Shown here: one piece after another, positions 12,493-22,685 of the stretch
Numbering within the stretch: the stretch's first letter is position 1
How the letters are laid out: every line of letters starts with the position of its first letter
Source of the DNA: Flectonema sp. DT1601
Taxonomy: Eukaryota > Euglenozoa > Diplonemea > Diplonemida > Diplonemidae
Direction: 5' to 3'
Assembly: GCA_964019425.1 (NCBI GenBank)
Contig: OZ025834.1
Location: 502,501 to 566,500 of the forward strand
DNA: 64,000 bases
Position numbers and translations under genes: made by a program
The notes under the pieces: model-generated
The model's input: the letters and a program-made list of their open reading frames with translations, nothing else
What the model was told of the DNA's origin: nothing
Databases searched by the model: none

Positions 12493-12573
12493 GTTGTCCA
12501 CCAGGACTCGAACTTGACCCAAAAATTTGGCTTGCGGCGGGTTTTTTGTTTTTTAGCCTACTAAGCTGGGAAG
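12493..12573 (-). other. tRNA-like module 2 of copy A
   Basis: On the minus strand it reads an A-box-like CAGCTTAGTAGG, a stem-loop region, and a B-box-like AGTTCGAGTCC followed by a T run. That is the layout of an internal RNA polymerase III promoter with terminator. The acceptor stem does not close, so this is tRNA-derived rather than a working tRNA. Confidence 0.55.
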
Positions 12574-12580
12574 AGTGCAA

Positions 12581-12628
12581 GGGGGGCTTGCGTCCGCCAA
12601 ATTCTTGGCGGGACGCAAGCCCCCCCCC
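12581..12628. other. GC-rich hairpin in copy A
   Basis: An almost perfect palindrome pairs GGGGGGCTTGCGTC-CGCCAA with TTGGCGGGACGCAAGCCCCCC around a very short loop, about 20 bp of stem with one bulge. It is also present in copy B at 25191-25236. Confidence 0.8.
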
Positions 12629-12708
12629 AACCCCCCCCAAGGGGGGGGGGAACCCCTAATAAAAGCCCGCCTGTCCCGTACAAAGTCCAACCTGAAAAAA
12701 CAAATTTG

Positions 12709-12714
12709 CAACTG

Positions 12715-12746
<32 letters not shown>

Positions 12747-13138
12747 TTCTAATTAAAGACGCGCATGAATGGACTAATGAGATTCCTTCTGTCCCTACCT
12801 ACTATCTGGCGAACAGCAGTCAAGGGAACGGACTTGAAACTGTCAGCGGGGAAAGAAGACCCTGTTGAGTTTGACTCTAGTCTGACTTTGTGCAGTGACA
12901 TAGGGGGTGTAGTTATAGGTGGGAGGTTTACCAACAATGAAATACCACTACTCTTATCGTCGCTTTACTTATCCAATGATGGGGGAACGGCAGCTGCCTC
13001 TTCGGAGGTTAGGGTCCTTTCGGACTCGTGGCTTTTCCGATTCCGGCGACAAACGGGCTTCGGCTCGACCCCTCGTTTGGAGACACCAGTCATGTTGGGA
13101 GTTTGGCTGGGAGGAGGGCCACATGACGAAGGCTTCTG
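12709..13138 (+). pseudogene. LSU (28S) rRNA fragment inside copy A
   Basis: The sequence follows eukaryotic 28S rRNA from the universally conserved GACTCTCTTAAGGTAGCC through GCGGGGAAAGAAGACCC, the GTGGGAG and AATACCACTACTCTTA blocks and GGGAGTTTGGCTGGG. This corresponds roughly to Escherichia coli 23S positions 1930-2260 (end of domain IV and start of domain V). Flanking rRNA is absent, and it lies within a transposon-like element, so it is a captured fragment and not an rRNA gene. It starts a few bases before the site cut by I-PpoI and used by R2-type elements. Confidence 0.85.
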
Positions 13139-13461
13139 AGTCACGAACCTAAATCGATGATGAGGATCGTTAAGCCACATTTCTAAAGGCTTTTACTAAC
13201 GTGAGAATTTCTGTTGTCGATGGTTCGAATATGCCTGACAAAAATTACCTAATTTGGAACTTGAAGTCTGGTGAATTTTGGTTGGAGGTCTTAGTCTCAC
13301 TGGTGAACTGCACAGTAACATTTTAAAGTGATCGATCACACGGGAGGGGTCTTGGTGATTTATTGCAACGGGAATATGTCTCAACTCGACCAGTAGGTGA
13401 TCAATCCGCCCTTTGACTATGTTTTGGTCACATTTTCCGTCATTACGAAAAAGAGAAAAAA

Positions 13462-13535
13462 GGATGTCACGGGGTTCGAACCCGAGACCTCCGGGTCATG
13501 ATTCGGCGGTCATAACCAGTAGACCACCGGAGCTC
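13462..13535 (-). other. tRNA-like module 1 of copy A
   Basis: The minus strand has an A-box-like GTGGTCTACTGG with a GTC/GAC D stem, an anticodon-arm region containing CAT, and a good T arm with GGTTCGAACCC, followed by TTTTTTCTC as a possible Pol III terminator. The 5' GCTCCGG has no matching 3' acceptor strand. It is tRNA-derived and probably not aminoacylatable. Confidence 0.6.
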
Positions 13536-13644
13536 AGAAAATTTTGAGAATTTTCCCGTCATGTTGGGTTGTTTCGAGCGGTTAAAATTTTTGTGATGAG
13601 TTGGCGATTTCGCAAACTATTTTTGTGGAATTAGGGGTTTTCCC

Positions 13645-13940
13645 TTTTTTTTTTTTTGTTGTTGTTTTTGTTGTTGTTGTTGCGGTGCCATGGTAAACGG
13701 TAAAAGGTTCTGAATAGCAACAAGAACTACCTTTGTAGCGAACCCTCTTTTTTCCTTTTTTCTTAAGGAGGGTCTGCTATTCCTTCTCTTTTCTTAACTT
13801 TTCATTAGAAACATAAAAGAAAACACTGTGACATCAGTCATTTTGGAATAAAAGGAGCCAAAGTGAGCTCTGTCCATATGATCCAGTTTAGTTTTTTTTT
13901 TTTTAATAAACTTTTGTCTAATTATCGTAATCTTCACCTC
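13645..13940. other. Intergenic after copy A
   Basis: T-rich and TTG-rich sequence with no coding or RNA gene signal. Confidence 0.4.
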
Positions 13941-14050
13941 TCTCCCCTACCTTTATCAGTTGTGGACGGTAATCGTAGTTATGATGATTCATGTCCAATT
14001 TGTTGAGTGTTAACCCTTGATTTATTTATCTGAATACTTCTTTTTATCAG
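13941..14050 (+). repeat. 110-bp direct repeat, unit 1
   Basis: Identical by eye to 14232-14341, 291 bases downstream. Both units start TCTCCCCTACC and end exactly at TTCTTTTTATCAG, an acceptor-like site. The matching stops at the G of the AG. Confidence 0.95.
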
Positions 14051-14133
14051 GTTGATTTACTTCTACACCACAACTGATGATGTAAGAGGTATATATGGAT
14101 TACTCTCGAAACCTTTATTATGCTTGGTTGCGC

Positions 14134-14230
14134 ATCACCCTTAGTCGGTGTATCCAAACCTAGTACTAAATTATCTTTATGTTTTTGTGATACAACACCA
14201 GTTTGTAATTTTTTATAAAATCGAACATAC
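14134..14230 (+). repeat. Leader block shared with 42135-42230
   Basis: Matches the second locus at TTTAGTC-nn-TGTATC, AAATTATC-n-TTATGTT, TGATACAA-n-AC, TTTGTA-n-TTTT and TCGAACA, in the same order with small gaps. In both places it lies within about 170 bases upstream of an ATG and just before an acceptor-like AG. It may be a shared regulatory block, a small RNA gene or a mobile repeat. Confidence 0.65.
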
Positions 14231-14231
14231 A

Positions 14232-14341
14232 TCTCCCCTACCTTTATCAGTTGTGGACGGTAATCGTAGTTATGATGATTCATGTCCAATTTGTTGAGTG
14301 TTAACCCTTGATTTATTTATCTGAATACTTCTTTTTATCAG
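14232..14341 (+). repeat. 110-bp direct repeat, unit 2
   Basis: Second unit of the pair. Its terminal CAG at 14341 is the nearest acceptor-like site to the ATG at 14396. Confidence 0.95.
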
Positions 14342-14395
14342 TTTGGTAGTACATATATATAAAACAAAAAAACACAAAAAAACAAAAAAAACAAA

Positions 14396-14818
14396 ATGAC
14401 CACCACAATTAGAATTCCGCATGTAATTATTGAAGATAATTCGTCTATTGCGTCGAATGGGTTATCGTCATCACCAGAGACGGCACCAGTATCACCATCC
14501 TTGTCCTCGAGTAGTATGGGAAGTAGGTCTTCATTAGGACAAGAATACGTACAGTCAAAAAATGCTACGAGAGTAAGGTTTTCTCGTAAGGTAAGAAAAT
14601 ACAGTTACAGATCTGCTCAATTTATCAACCCAAAACCGACAACTACTGATGAGCTTTGGGAGCAGTGTATTAGTAAAGCACAAGACTTAATGAAGTCTTC
14701 TGCGTCGCTAAAAACATTCATAACTAAGGACGATACTTCTAATGATAAAGTTGCGATGGAAGTCGCAAAAGTAATCTACGCAAAAGAAATTCATAAATCA
14801 AGCATTGCCAGATCGTAA
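14396..14818 (+). CDS. Small protein with PP1-docking motif
   Basis: This intronless product has 140 residues. The first 55 are Ser/Thr/Pro-rich and probably disordered. Residues 59-62 are RVRF, a textbook RVxF docking motif for protein phosphatase 1, inside RVRFSRKVRKYSY, which resembles the KVRFSEKV segment of PPP1R15/GADD34 proteins. A WEQ element follows about 25 residues on, as it does in PPP1R15. In that family the protein brings PP1 to phosphorylated eIF2-alpha. The match is short, so PP1 regulator is a reasonable inference and PPP1R15 orthology only a possibility. The upstream region is a duplicated 110-bp leader, with acceptor AG at 14341. Confidence 0.6.
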   Translation: MTTTIRIPHVIIEDNSSIASNGLSSSPETAPVSPSLSSSSMGSRSSLGQEYVQSKNATRVRFSRKVRKYSYRSAQFINPKPTTTDELWEQCISKAQDLMKSSASLKTFITKDDTSNDKVAMEVAKVIYAKEIHKSSIARS

Positions 14819-16030
14819 ATTAAGTTTACGTCGAAATCACTATAGCCTTATTACACACAAATATAATCCGTCAATGAGAAAATAATTCTGAGTAGAAAAA
14901 CGTGACTTGTTTTTCGATTTCTTTTCTTTATTTCATTCCATTGATGGATTATAATCTTAACTGGCGCATGTCGAAGTGAGGTTATTTTTTCCAACCAACT
15001 TAATTCTGTGCCGTTGACTATAAAAAAAAAGTATTCATGTCACTGGAGGCGGTTAGCTATCAACACGGATTCATTAACACTCACATGGTTGGTTACAACC
15101 GTGTTAGGGGGTTAGTCGCAGTGTTGCCAATCACTATCTTGATATTTAGTCATGGCGGATTTTGAATTCTCTCATCAGTGGTTGGTTATCCCAACCAATC
15201 ACTGGCAGGGACGTCTTTTGCAATAGTTTCTTTCTTTACATTGTCTTTTTTTTTTTTTTTTTTTTTTTTTGAGAGAAGTTACTATTTAATTCTTGTTATT
15301 TAATTTTTTTTTTTCAACCAAACCAAAACACTCCAACAAAAAAAAAAGAAAAAAAGCACAATCAAAAAACACCCTATATGCCTCGTGCTTGCGATCGTAG
15401 TCATATACGCAGCAGGCATTTGCTTTCACTCCAGCGAGAGTCTCACGGAGTTGTGTAGCTACATCTTTTTACAACGGGGCGATGCGAAAAAAGAAAAACA
15501 AGGAAAAAACAAACAAACAGAAAAACGATCTCTCTTCTATCAAAATGAATTCGCAAACCAAAAAAAAAAAAAAAAAAAAAAAAACTTCTTAAAGGGGGAG
15601 GTTATTATTCCCGTTCACAGCAATTGTCAAAGAAAGTCGTCGGTGAGAAATCCGTGACCCTTTTTTTTAATTTTTTTTTTAAATTTATAAATTTAACTGT
15701 ACACATTGCTGTTGGATAAGAGGGTGTCCTCTTCCTTCGAAAAAAGAATCTTACAAAACCAGAATTAGCTGAGATTTTTTATGTTCAACCAACCAATCAT
15801 TTTTTTTTTTTTTTTTTTTTTTTTGTAACAACTATACTCGTATCCTTTGGGTCTTGTGGTTATTCACGGTTGTTTATTTGGACACTCCTATAGAACAACT
15901 CAATTTTTTTTTTTTTTTTTTTTTTTTTCCCCATTTTATTTCAATGTATGCAAGGTGAAACTATACACAATACGTCGGTTGCGAAAGAAAAAAAAAAAAA
16001 AAAAATACAATAATATTATAATATACATTC
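14819..16030. other. Gene-poor, homopolymer-rich
   Basis: No credible gene. It contains T and A runs of 20 or more bases, an imperfect hairpin at 15177-15203 and scattered CCAACCAA words. The open frames are translated homopolymer. Confidence 0.5.
15177..15203. other. Short hairpin
   Basis: AGTGGTTGGTT pairs with AACCAATCACT around a 5-base loop: 11 pairs including one G-T. It could be an RNA stem or a degraded repeat end. Confidence 0.5.
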
Positions 16031-16153
16031 GGTTGAATCTAAGTTAAATAATCCATTGCTGAGTCTTCAGAAACGGCTACGGATTGGATCCTGTCGCTGT
16101 GGGTTACTCCCCCCCAAAGTACCCACACGCTAAGTAGCAACGATGGATTAAAC
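16031..16153 (+). repeat. Dispersed repeat DR1, copy 1
   Basis: Core GAGTCTTCAGAAACGGCTAC then GGATTGGATCCTGTCGCTGTG, ending near GCAACGATGGATTAAA. One of seven related copies in this window. Confidence 0.7.
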
Positions 16154-17164
16154 TGATAGTGATAAACTGAAACGATTCATATATATCAATTAAAAAAAAA
16201 GAACGAAAAAAAAAAAAAAAAAAAAAAACAGAAATCACAATCATAATGAACTTGCAAATTAAAAAAAAAAAAAAAAAAAACAGTCTCTCCAGTGATTTGT
16301 AGATACTAAAAAACATGCACGGGAGGCATTGACGGCTATGGTTGGGGTAACATAGGTGATACCGGTGTGTAAAAAAGTGAAAATAAATAAGAATAAAACC
16401 CCAATCCCATACCTGTGAATATTCAGAGCCACCTTGTGTTCTTTGTGCTGTAGTGTTGGCCTTCGTGTAGGTAAGGATTACTGTTTTTTTTTATCCCCCC
16501 TTCTTCCTTTTTGTTTTCCTGCTTACCTGCAACATGAAGTTATTGTCAAGGGGGACAAAAAAAGAAAAAAAGAGAGGGAGGGCAGTGGTAATCAGAGATG
16601 TTCATTTTGCTGCTCTTCTTTTATTTTTTTTGTGGAACTGTTCTCCTTCTTCACTCTCTTTCTTGTTAAAGTTTTTTTTTTTTTTTTTTTCATTGTCTTC
16701 TTTTTTTATGTGAAACGGTAGTTGCGCGCCACTTGAGAAAGTCTCCCCTTTTTCCTTCCCTCCCCTTTTTTTTTTTTTTTCCATTCATTTTTCTACCCCT
16801 TTTCTTCGCGATCGCAGACATCGATTTGTCTGCAATATTTATTTTCATCCTCCCTTTTAGCCACATTTAATTGTTCTCCTTTTTGAGTTATATGAGATTT
16901 CGTTAGTTGTGGCTTTCTGTCAGCAATTTTGCTTGTTGATTGATATTTTGATTAACTAGCTTCCAAAACAAGTTCAAATGTTTTTACACTTTTCTTTTAT
17001 TCAAAGTAATTAGTTATTCATTATTTATGCCATCTAACCGATAAATAATGAAGTTTTTCCGTTTTAAAAAAAAAAAAAAAAAAAAAAATCGTCAGGGAAC
17101 AGTAGTGAGAGTGAGAGTACTGTTCGCCGTGATTATTATTAGTTTTTCTATTTAATTAAATCCC
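16154..17164. other. Gene-poor, homopolymer-rich
   Basis: No believable gene. A short open stretch at 16322-16373 (Gly-rich, ends TAA) could be a last exon but has no visible partner. Confidence 0.4.
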
Positions 17165-17269
17165 CTTCAGCTGAAGCTAATTCAACAATCCATTACTGAG
17201 TCTTCGGAAACAGCTATGGATTGGGTCCTCTGTTGCTGTGACTCGCTCCCTTACAGCAACATTAACTAC
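17165..17269 (+). repeat. Dispersed repeat DR1, copy 2
   Basis: Begins TTCAGCTGAAGCTAATTCAA, then GAGTCTTCGGAAACAGCTA and GGATTGGGTCCTCTGTTGC. It is the best-preserved 5' half. Confidence 0.75.
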
Positions 17270-17424
17270 CAAGACGGTGATCGGGATTTCTTTTTCTTTT
17301 GTTCTTTACCATTGGACAGCACGGTCTCATCGCTTTTCAACTCATCGTTCAAATCGCACAGACCAATTTGCGCCCGAAGTTTATTTTCATTTATTTATTT
17401 TATTGTTTCCCCCTCCAACCCTTT

Positions 17425-17855
17425 ATTTATTAATACTGCTGCTGTTAAAAAGCTCGTAGTTAGATCCGGAGTACAAGTTACATCGGGCTTCCTCGGTGGT
17501 AGCTCCCCTACTGACTGGGGGTTATGATTGTTGAAGATTACAACCCGTTGTATCAAAGACTTGTGCTCTATTAATGGTGGTAATGGAGCCCTGCTATTAG
17601 GCTCCTTCATTGGGGCTGAACGCGCTTACGTGTTAACCGTGCGCATACGGGTCGACCACCGAAATTACTGTGAACAAGCCGGCGTGTCCAAAGCAGGCGT
17701 TCGTTTTGTATGATAAAGCATGGATTAACAAGGGATCGTTTCCCCATACTCCCACGTCAGAGATAAAAGTCTTAGGTCGTGGGAAAGACGAATTTTCGCG
17801 GGAATTATTCGACAGGAATGTCTTCGATTTCTATGAACGAGAGTGTGGACACAGC
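17425..17855 (+). pseudogene. Degenerate SSU (18S) rRNA fragment
   Basis: GCTGTTAAAAAGCTCGTAGTT is the universal 18S block that precedes variable region V4. A V4-like stretch follows, then TACTGTGAACAAGCCGGCGTGTCCAAAGCAGGC in two parts, AGCATGG, a GGAAAGACGAA block and an ATGTCTTCGAT...GAACGAGAG block, all in 18S order. Normally invariant bases between these blocks are changed or missing, and neither end continues as 18S. I read it as a decayed copy of about 430 bases, not a functional gene. Confidence 0.75.
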
Positions 17856-17869
17856 TGGACGGGTTATAT

Positions 17870-19250
17870 TAAATTTGAAAAGGGTTTATTTTAAAAAAAA
17901 AAAAAAAAAAAAAAACCATTCAAATGTAGGTACTGCTTTCATCTCTTTTTTTGATTGTACCCACAGCCTTAATCTAGTCTAAGATAATGTAGAAACTCTT
18001 GATTTCCTCTTTTATTTACATTGTTTTTGTTTCTTATAATGATAAGCGACATCTCTACTGTTGTTTCCTTAACAAGGGAAACACTTGTCAAATGTTAGCA
18101 ACGAAAAAATGGCGTCATAGGTGGCAATTAAAAGCATCCGATGTACTGCTTCTGCTGTTGTCTAACGATATCTCTCACTCACTTTTACTCGCGTTTTATT
18201 TGGTAAAACTGAGTTACCACCCAGTGATTTACGTGTTACGTTAATCGGTGGGGCTGTTGAATGATATCATCTTTGTAGTTGTGGTTTTTCAAACTCCTCT
18301 TTTTTGTTCTGCGAAAAAAAAAAAAAAAAAAAAATATCATCAGCACAGATACGAAAAAGCTTAAGTGAGTTGCGGCTTTGTTCTGCGTGGTTATTCTTTC
18401 ACCCTCTCGCCCAAGTCTGTAAACACTTTATGAAATGACCTTCTGATGTGTTGCATACTTGAACTCCTCTTGAAAAAGTCTGAGTCTAGTGTGGTTATCA
18501 ATAGCAACAGCTGTTGAAGATAGTTATCATGTTTTTCGTTATATTGTAAGAGACTGGTTTTTTTTTTTTTTTTTTTTTTTGCATTAATCCCTAAATCCTC
18601 ATCTCTATCCGCACGTTTCATTCGATCATCAGGTTGGTCTATTGTTTCGGTGTCTGGACTCAGCCTTTTGTTCTGTTTAAGTTTGCGCTTATGCTTACTT
18701 GAGAATTGGTTGTTAAGAACACCAGGATAGCGCTGCTCAGATTGTGTACCACTTATGACAAAGCAGGCCTGATAACTGTTTGATGACAGAAAAGGTTTTT
18801 TTGCTTGAGTGGTTCACGTAATTCCTTATACTTCGTACTCGTGCATTCTTTGTATATACTGATGCGAGATAGTCGTTGATGGGATGGCGTTGTTGTTCTC
18901 CTTTTTTTTTCAAAATCCCTAAAACATCTTTTTTTATTAAAAAAAAAAAAAACAAAAAACCACGTTCTGTTCTATTATTCCTTTTTTTTTTTTTTTTTTA
19001 ACTCAAAGTCGTGGTTCAATCACGGGAATGACGCCTGACTGTTTCTCTGTTCTGAAATACCTTTTTTCTCTTCCTCTGTTTTTTTTTTTTTTTTTGTTCC
19101 TCCCGAGGTTTTTAAGGTGAACATCTCGTTAGTCTCAGCGTGATATATACTACAAAGGCGTCGTTTTTGTGTTTATTTCGATTGGTTATATTTAAACAGT
19201 TTTAAGACACGCTTGATATATGAATTCCTCGGTCTGAGTTCCTTGAGTTC

Positions 19251-19286
<36 letters not shown>

Positions 19287-19421
19287 TCTTTTCTCTTTTT
19301 TATTATTAATTGTGCGAGAGATGTTCCTTCTCAGATGCCCTCTTAAAAAAAGGGTAGTGAGAGGTCATTTTTACTAATTTTATTTATAATTTTATGTACA
19401 TTTTTTTTTTTTTTTTTTTTT
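17870..19421. other. Gene-poor, homopolymer-rich
   Basis: Contains A/T runs and a TTA microsatellite at 19250-19287. I see no gene, RNA gene or further rRNA piece. Confidence 0.5.
19250..19287 (+). repeat. (TTA)n microsatellite
   Basis: About 12 units of TTA/ATT in a row. Confidence 0.9.
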
Positions 19422-19774
19422 GGGAAAACTCTCTCCCAATTCCACAAGAAATATTTTTTGGAATCGCCAACTCATCAAAGAATATTATAACCACTCAAGA
19501 CAACTTACCATGACAGAAAAAATTTCAAAAATCTTCAAAGCTTGCCCTATCACCTAACCAGCTTCATCACTGCTTTAGGTTTCGTGCCTCAGAAGCCTTT
19601 GTTATGCAGCCATTCATCAGACCCAAGTTTTCTGGTTGGACTTTGGTAAGCTCACATACAGAAAATCCGCCGCTAGCAGATTTTTTTTGGGTCAAGTCGA
19701 ACACTGGTAGGATTCTTTTTTGTTGGGAGTTGGCGATTTCGCAAACTATTTTGGTGGAATTAGAGGGTCTTCTC
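19422..19774 (-). mobile_element. TIR element copy C, internally deleted
   Basis: The left end GGGAAAACTCTCTCCC then ATCGCCAACTCATCA and the right end GAGTTGGCGATTTCGCAAAC then GGTGGAATTAGAGGG are the same inverted repeats as in copies A and B. The middle keeps a piece like GTTTCGTGCCTCAGAAGCC, matching the end of the LSU segment of the larger copies, and a decayed B box of tRNA-like module 2. Most of the 1.2-kb interior is gone. It is more diverged than A and B and therefore older. Confidence 0.8.
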
Positions 19775-20127
19775 ATTTTTATTTTTTTTAAATTAACTAT
19801 TTTTTTTGCGACGCATTTTTTTTTTCCTTTCTTCCTCAATTGTTGTTGCAAACACTCAAAAAAAAAAAAAAAAAAGCAAAAAAAAAAAAAAACAAGTATT
19901 TGTGCGAATTGTTCTCCTCTTTAAAGTACTGAACCTCTTTCTCTTGAGATCTGTTGTCTGTTTAAGCCATAACTTGCGGCTGTCCGATATAAAATAAAAC
20001 AAGTTTTATCTTCTAATTCTCGAAGGATTATTTTGATAAGTTTGTTTTTTTGCTCTTTAACACCCAGATACAGATTAGATAAATAAGAAAATTGGTGTCC
20101 TTGAATATTTTTCAAAATTACGTTTCT

Positions 20128-20190
20128 TTCAGCTGAGGCTATATTCAACAAAACAATACCGAGTCTTCAGAAACGGCATCTTGTGAATCT
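20128..20190 (+). repeat. Dispersed repeat DR1, copy 3 (5' part)
   Basis: CAGCTGAGGCTATATTCAAC then GAGTCTTCAGAAACGGC, diverging afterwards. Confidence 0.65.
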
Positions 20191-22326
20191 GCTTTCAATC
20201 TTAGCTGCTCTCAAGTATTGTAATGGCTGAGATTATTTTTCATCCTTTTTTTTTTTTTAAATTGGCACACCTCTCCTTGTTCTGCCTGTACTGTGAAACT
20301 TGATTCTTCCATATCTATTTATGTGAAGATGTTTAATTATTTATTTATTTATTTATTATTTATTATTTTTGTGTGTGTGAGAACTTTGGCGTGTTATATT
20401 TTTTTTTGAATTAGTTTGTCTTGCTGATGCCTTTCAAAAAAAAAGGATCTTTTTCTTTTTTGATATTTTCCTTGTTTATTTGAAGGTATTTATCTCATAG
20501 GCAACTGATCAATTTTTCTTTTTTTTACTCTTACTTTACTTTTTTTTCTCCTTGGTATCTAAATACTTGGTTATTTTTATTTTTATTTTTTTTTATTGCT
20601 GTGCTTCGTTTTAGTTTTTGTGTTGTGTGTTGGAACTACCGTATATTCGAGAATCTAATTTATCTTTTTTTTTTTTTTTTTTTTTTTGGATTTCTCGATT
20701 GTCTTGTTTTATTTTCTCTGATTGGGGTTTTACAGTTCTCCCCTCCCCTATTCTTGGGAATACCTTTTTACCTTTAGTAAAGTAAGAATGGTTGGCAGTG
20801 TGATGCTGTTCTTGGTTCTCTGGCTCGCCTCCTTCCACAGAGACTGCTCTGCTGCCTCTATGTTGTCTGTTGTTGCCCTTTAAAGCGACATCTGGTTGAT
20901 TCAGTTAGAGTATGGGCACTTAATTTTCTTCATTTTTATTATATTGTTGTTCCTTTTTAAAATGTGGTTGGCGCGCTACCGTTCAATTTTTTTTTTTTTT
21001 TTTTTTTTTTTTAAACATAAATTTTAGTTCACCTACACGAAGGCCACTGACAAGTGTGATTAATACCACAATGTCAAACACGTCCATTCCCGATACTGTG
21101 CAAAACAGTGTCTTGCTTGCTGCTATCCCTTATAACTGCCACAGTGGTTAATAGGGATTTTTTAGTAGCTTTTTTTGCAACCCTGCCCCAATGTTGTTTT
21201 CTGTGTACGTTTTGCAGGTGTGGTCTGTTTGTGTGTTAGTTTTTTCGACTTAGCTAAATAACAGAAAAGGAAAAAAAAAAGAGGGGAAAAAAAAAAAGCT
21301 GTTTTTGGGCACATGATTGCCTTTGAAAGTGAAACAAATGTGTGATGCTAAACAAACAGACCTTTTTTCCCTCTTTTTTTTTATTCTCAAAAGACAAGTT
21401 ATACGAAAGAGAGTTGTGGTAGCACAACATTAACACTTTTACTTTAATTGACTTGTTTCTGGTGCACAAACAAAGAACAAGGTGTGAGAGGATTATTCAG
21501 TGAGATGCGGATTCCCTTCCCCCCCTTTTTTTTTTACATATATTTTATTTTACAACAGAAAAAGAAAAGAAAAAAAAAAAAAAAAAAAGAAAGAAAGAAA
21601 GAAGAAAAACTATACTGTCCACCGGAAACCAAAAAAGAAACTACGAAACATACACTGGTGTTTTCGTAATTTCTTTTGCTATATTCTGTTGGAAACCTAG
21701 TTTATAATGAAACATTAAGTTTCGCCGGGTTTGGCTTCCCTGACTTCGAACCTATATAATCAAATAATAATAGTTGATGAGGCGATTATCCGTTGCTTCC
21801 ATAACAATCTAACTTAAACTAACGAATAGTGTAAAGACGCTATAAGAAAAGAAGCCTTTCCCTGCTACTAGCAATTATTGTTCTGTTTTCTATCGTATTT
21901 ATCTACCATCGTTTGGGTACGAAACACAATGAAAATTGAGGAGGCATATTTTTTATATATCTACAGTATTTTTTACTTACTGTTTTTTTTTTCCCATCCT
22001 CCTGTTTTTTTTGTGTTTTGGGATCGTAGCTAAACAAAAAACAAACAAAACAAAAGAACTTGAAAGAAAAGAACACGCAGAAGAGGTACTAAAAAAGTTC
22101 CCCTTCATTTTTCTGTCATCAGTGGGAGTCGTTTGTGTATAGTACTTTTCAGAGTATTGTTATTAAGAAAACGAAAATAAAGAACAAAAAACAAACAATT
22201 TGAACAAACGGTGATGACACTTTGTTCATTGTCGTTGATGTTGGGGATCTGTTTTGTTATTATTATTATTATTATTAATATTAATATTACTGCTATTACT
22301 TTTTTTTTTTCCTTGTTTTATAAATT

Positions 22327-22357
<31 letters not shown>

Positions 22358-22653
22358 GTTATGTGTGACAGCAGGTCGCAGTATGGATGTCGACTCTTGT
22401 CGTTTCCGAACGGGTTGCAGGTTTCTGTATAGGAGTGACTTTGTTTTAACAACAAGTTAGCTTTATGTACAGAAATATCAACGCGTCTTCCACCCCTGCT
22501 GAATAGACGCAAACTTATACAACACAACTCAAGGTTATCTAAATATTGGTTAAGTGCCGCTCTAAGAGTTTTCCAGTAGCGGCAAGTTACTGTTTTTTTT
22601 TGGTTTTTTCTTCCCCTTCATTCCTTCAAACAGAAATACAATTGGGTAATGAG

Positions 22654-22685
<32 letters not shown>

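Larger units (their letters stand above)
12433..13644 (-). mobile_element. TIR element copy A carrying rRNA and tRNA-like modules
   Basis: This 1212-bp element is bounded by inverted repeats of about 47 bp that begin GGGAAAACC and include AGTTTGCGAAATCGCCAACTC-like sequence at both ends. Its reverse complement aligns along its whole length with 24219-25384. The copies differ by scattered substitutions and two indels of about 22 bp: this copy has extra bases near 12890-12911 and near 13215-13237. Inside, in this orientation, lie a tRNA-like module, a GC-rich hairpin, an LSU rRNA piece and a second tRNA-like module. No transposase is encoded, so it is non-autonomous. It sits in a T run, so its target duplication cannot be told. 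Confidence 0.85.

Noticed and set aside
12709-13138. A working LSU rRNA gene piece (fragmented rRNA as in Euglenozoa)
   Set aside because: Copy B has lost about 22 conserved bases and both copies lie within a transposon-like unit, so a captured fragment is the simpler reading; a true split rRNA gene cannot be fully excluded for copy A.
17216-17713. Protein-coding frames of 60-100 residues
   Set aside because: They overlap DR1 copy 2 and the SSU rRNA fragment and contain nothing protein-like.
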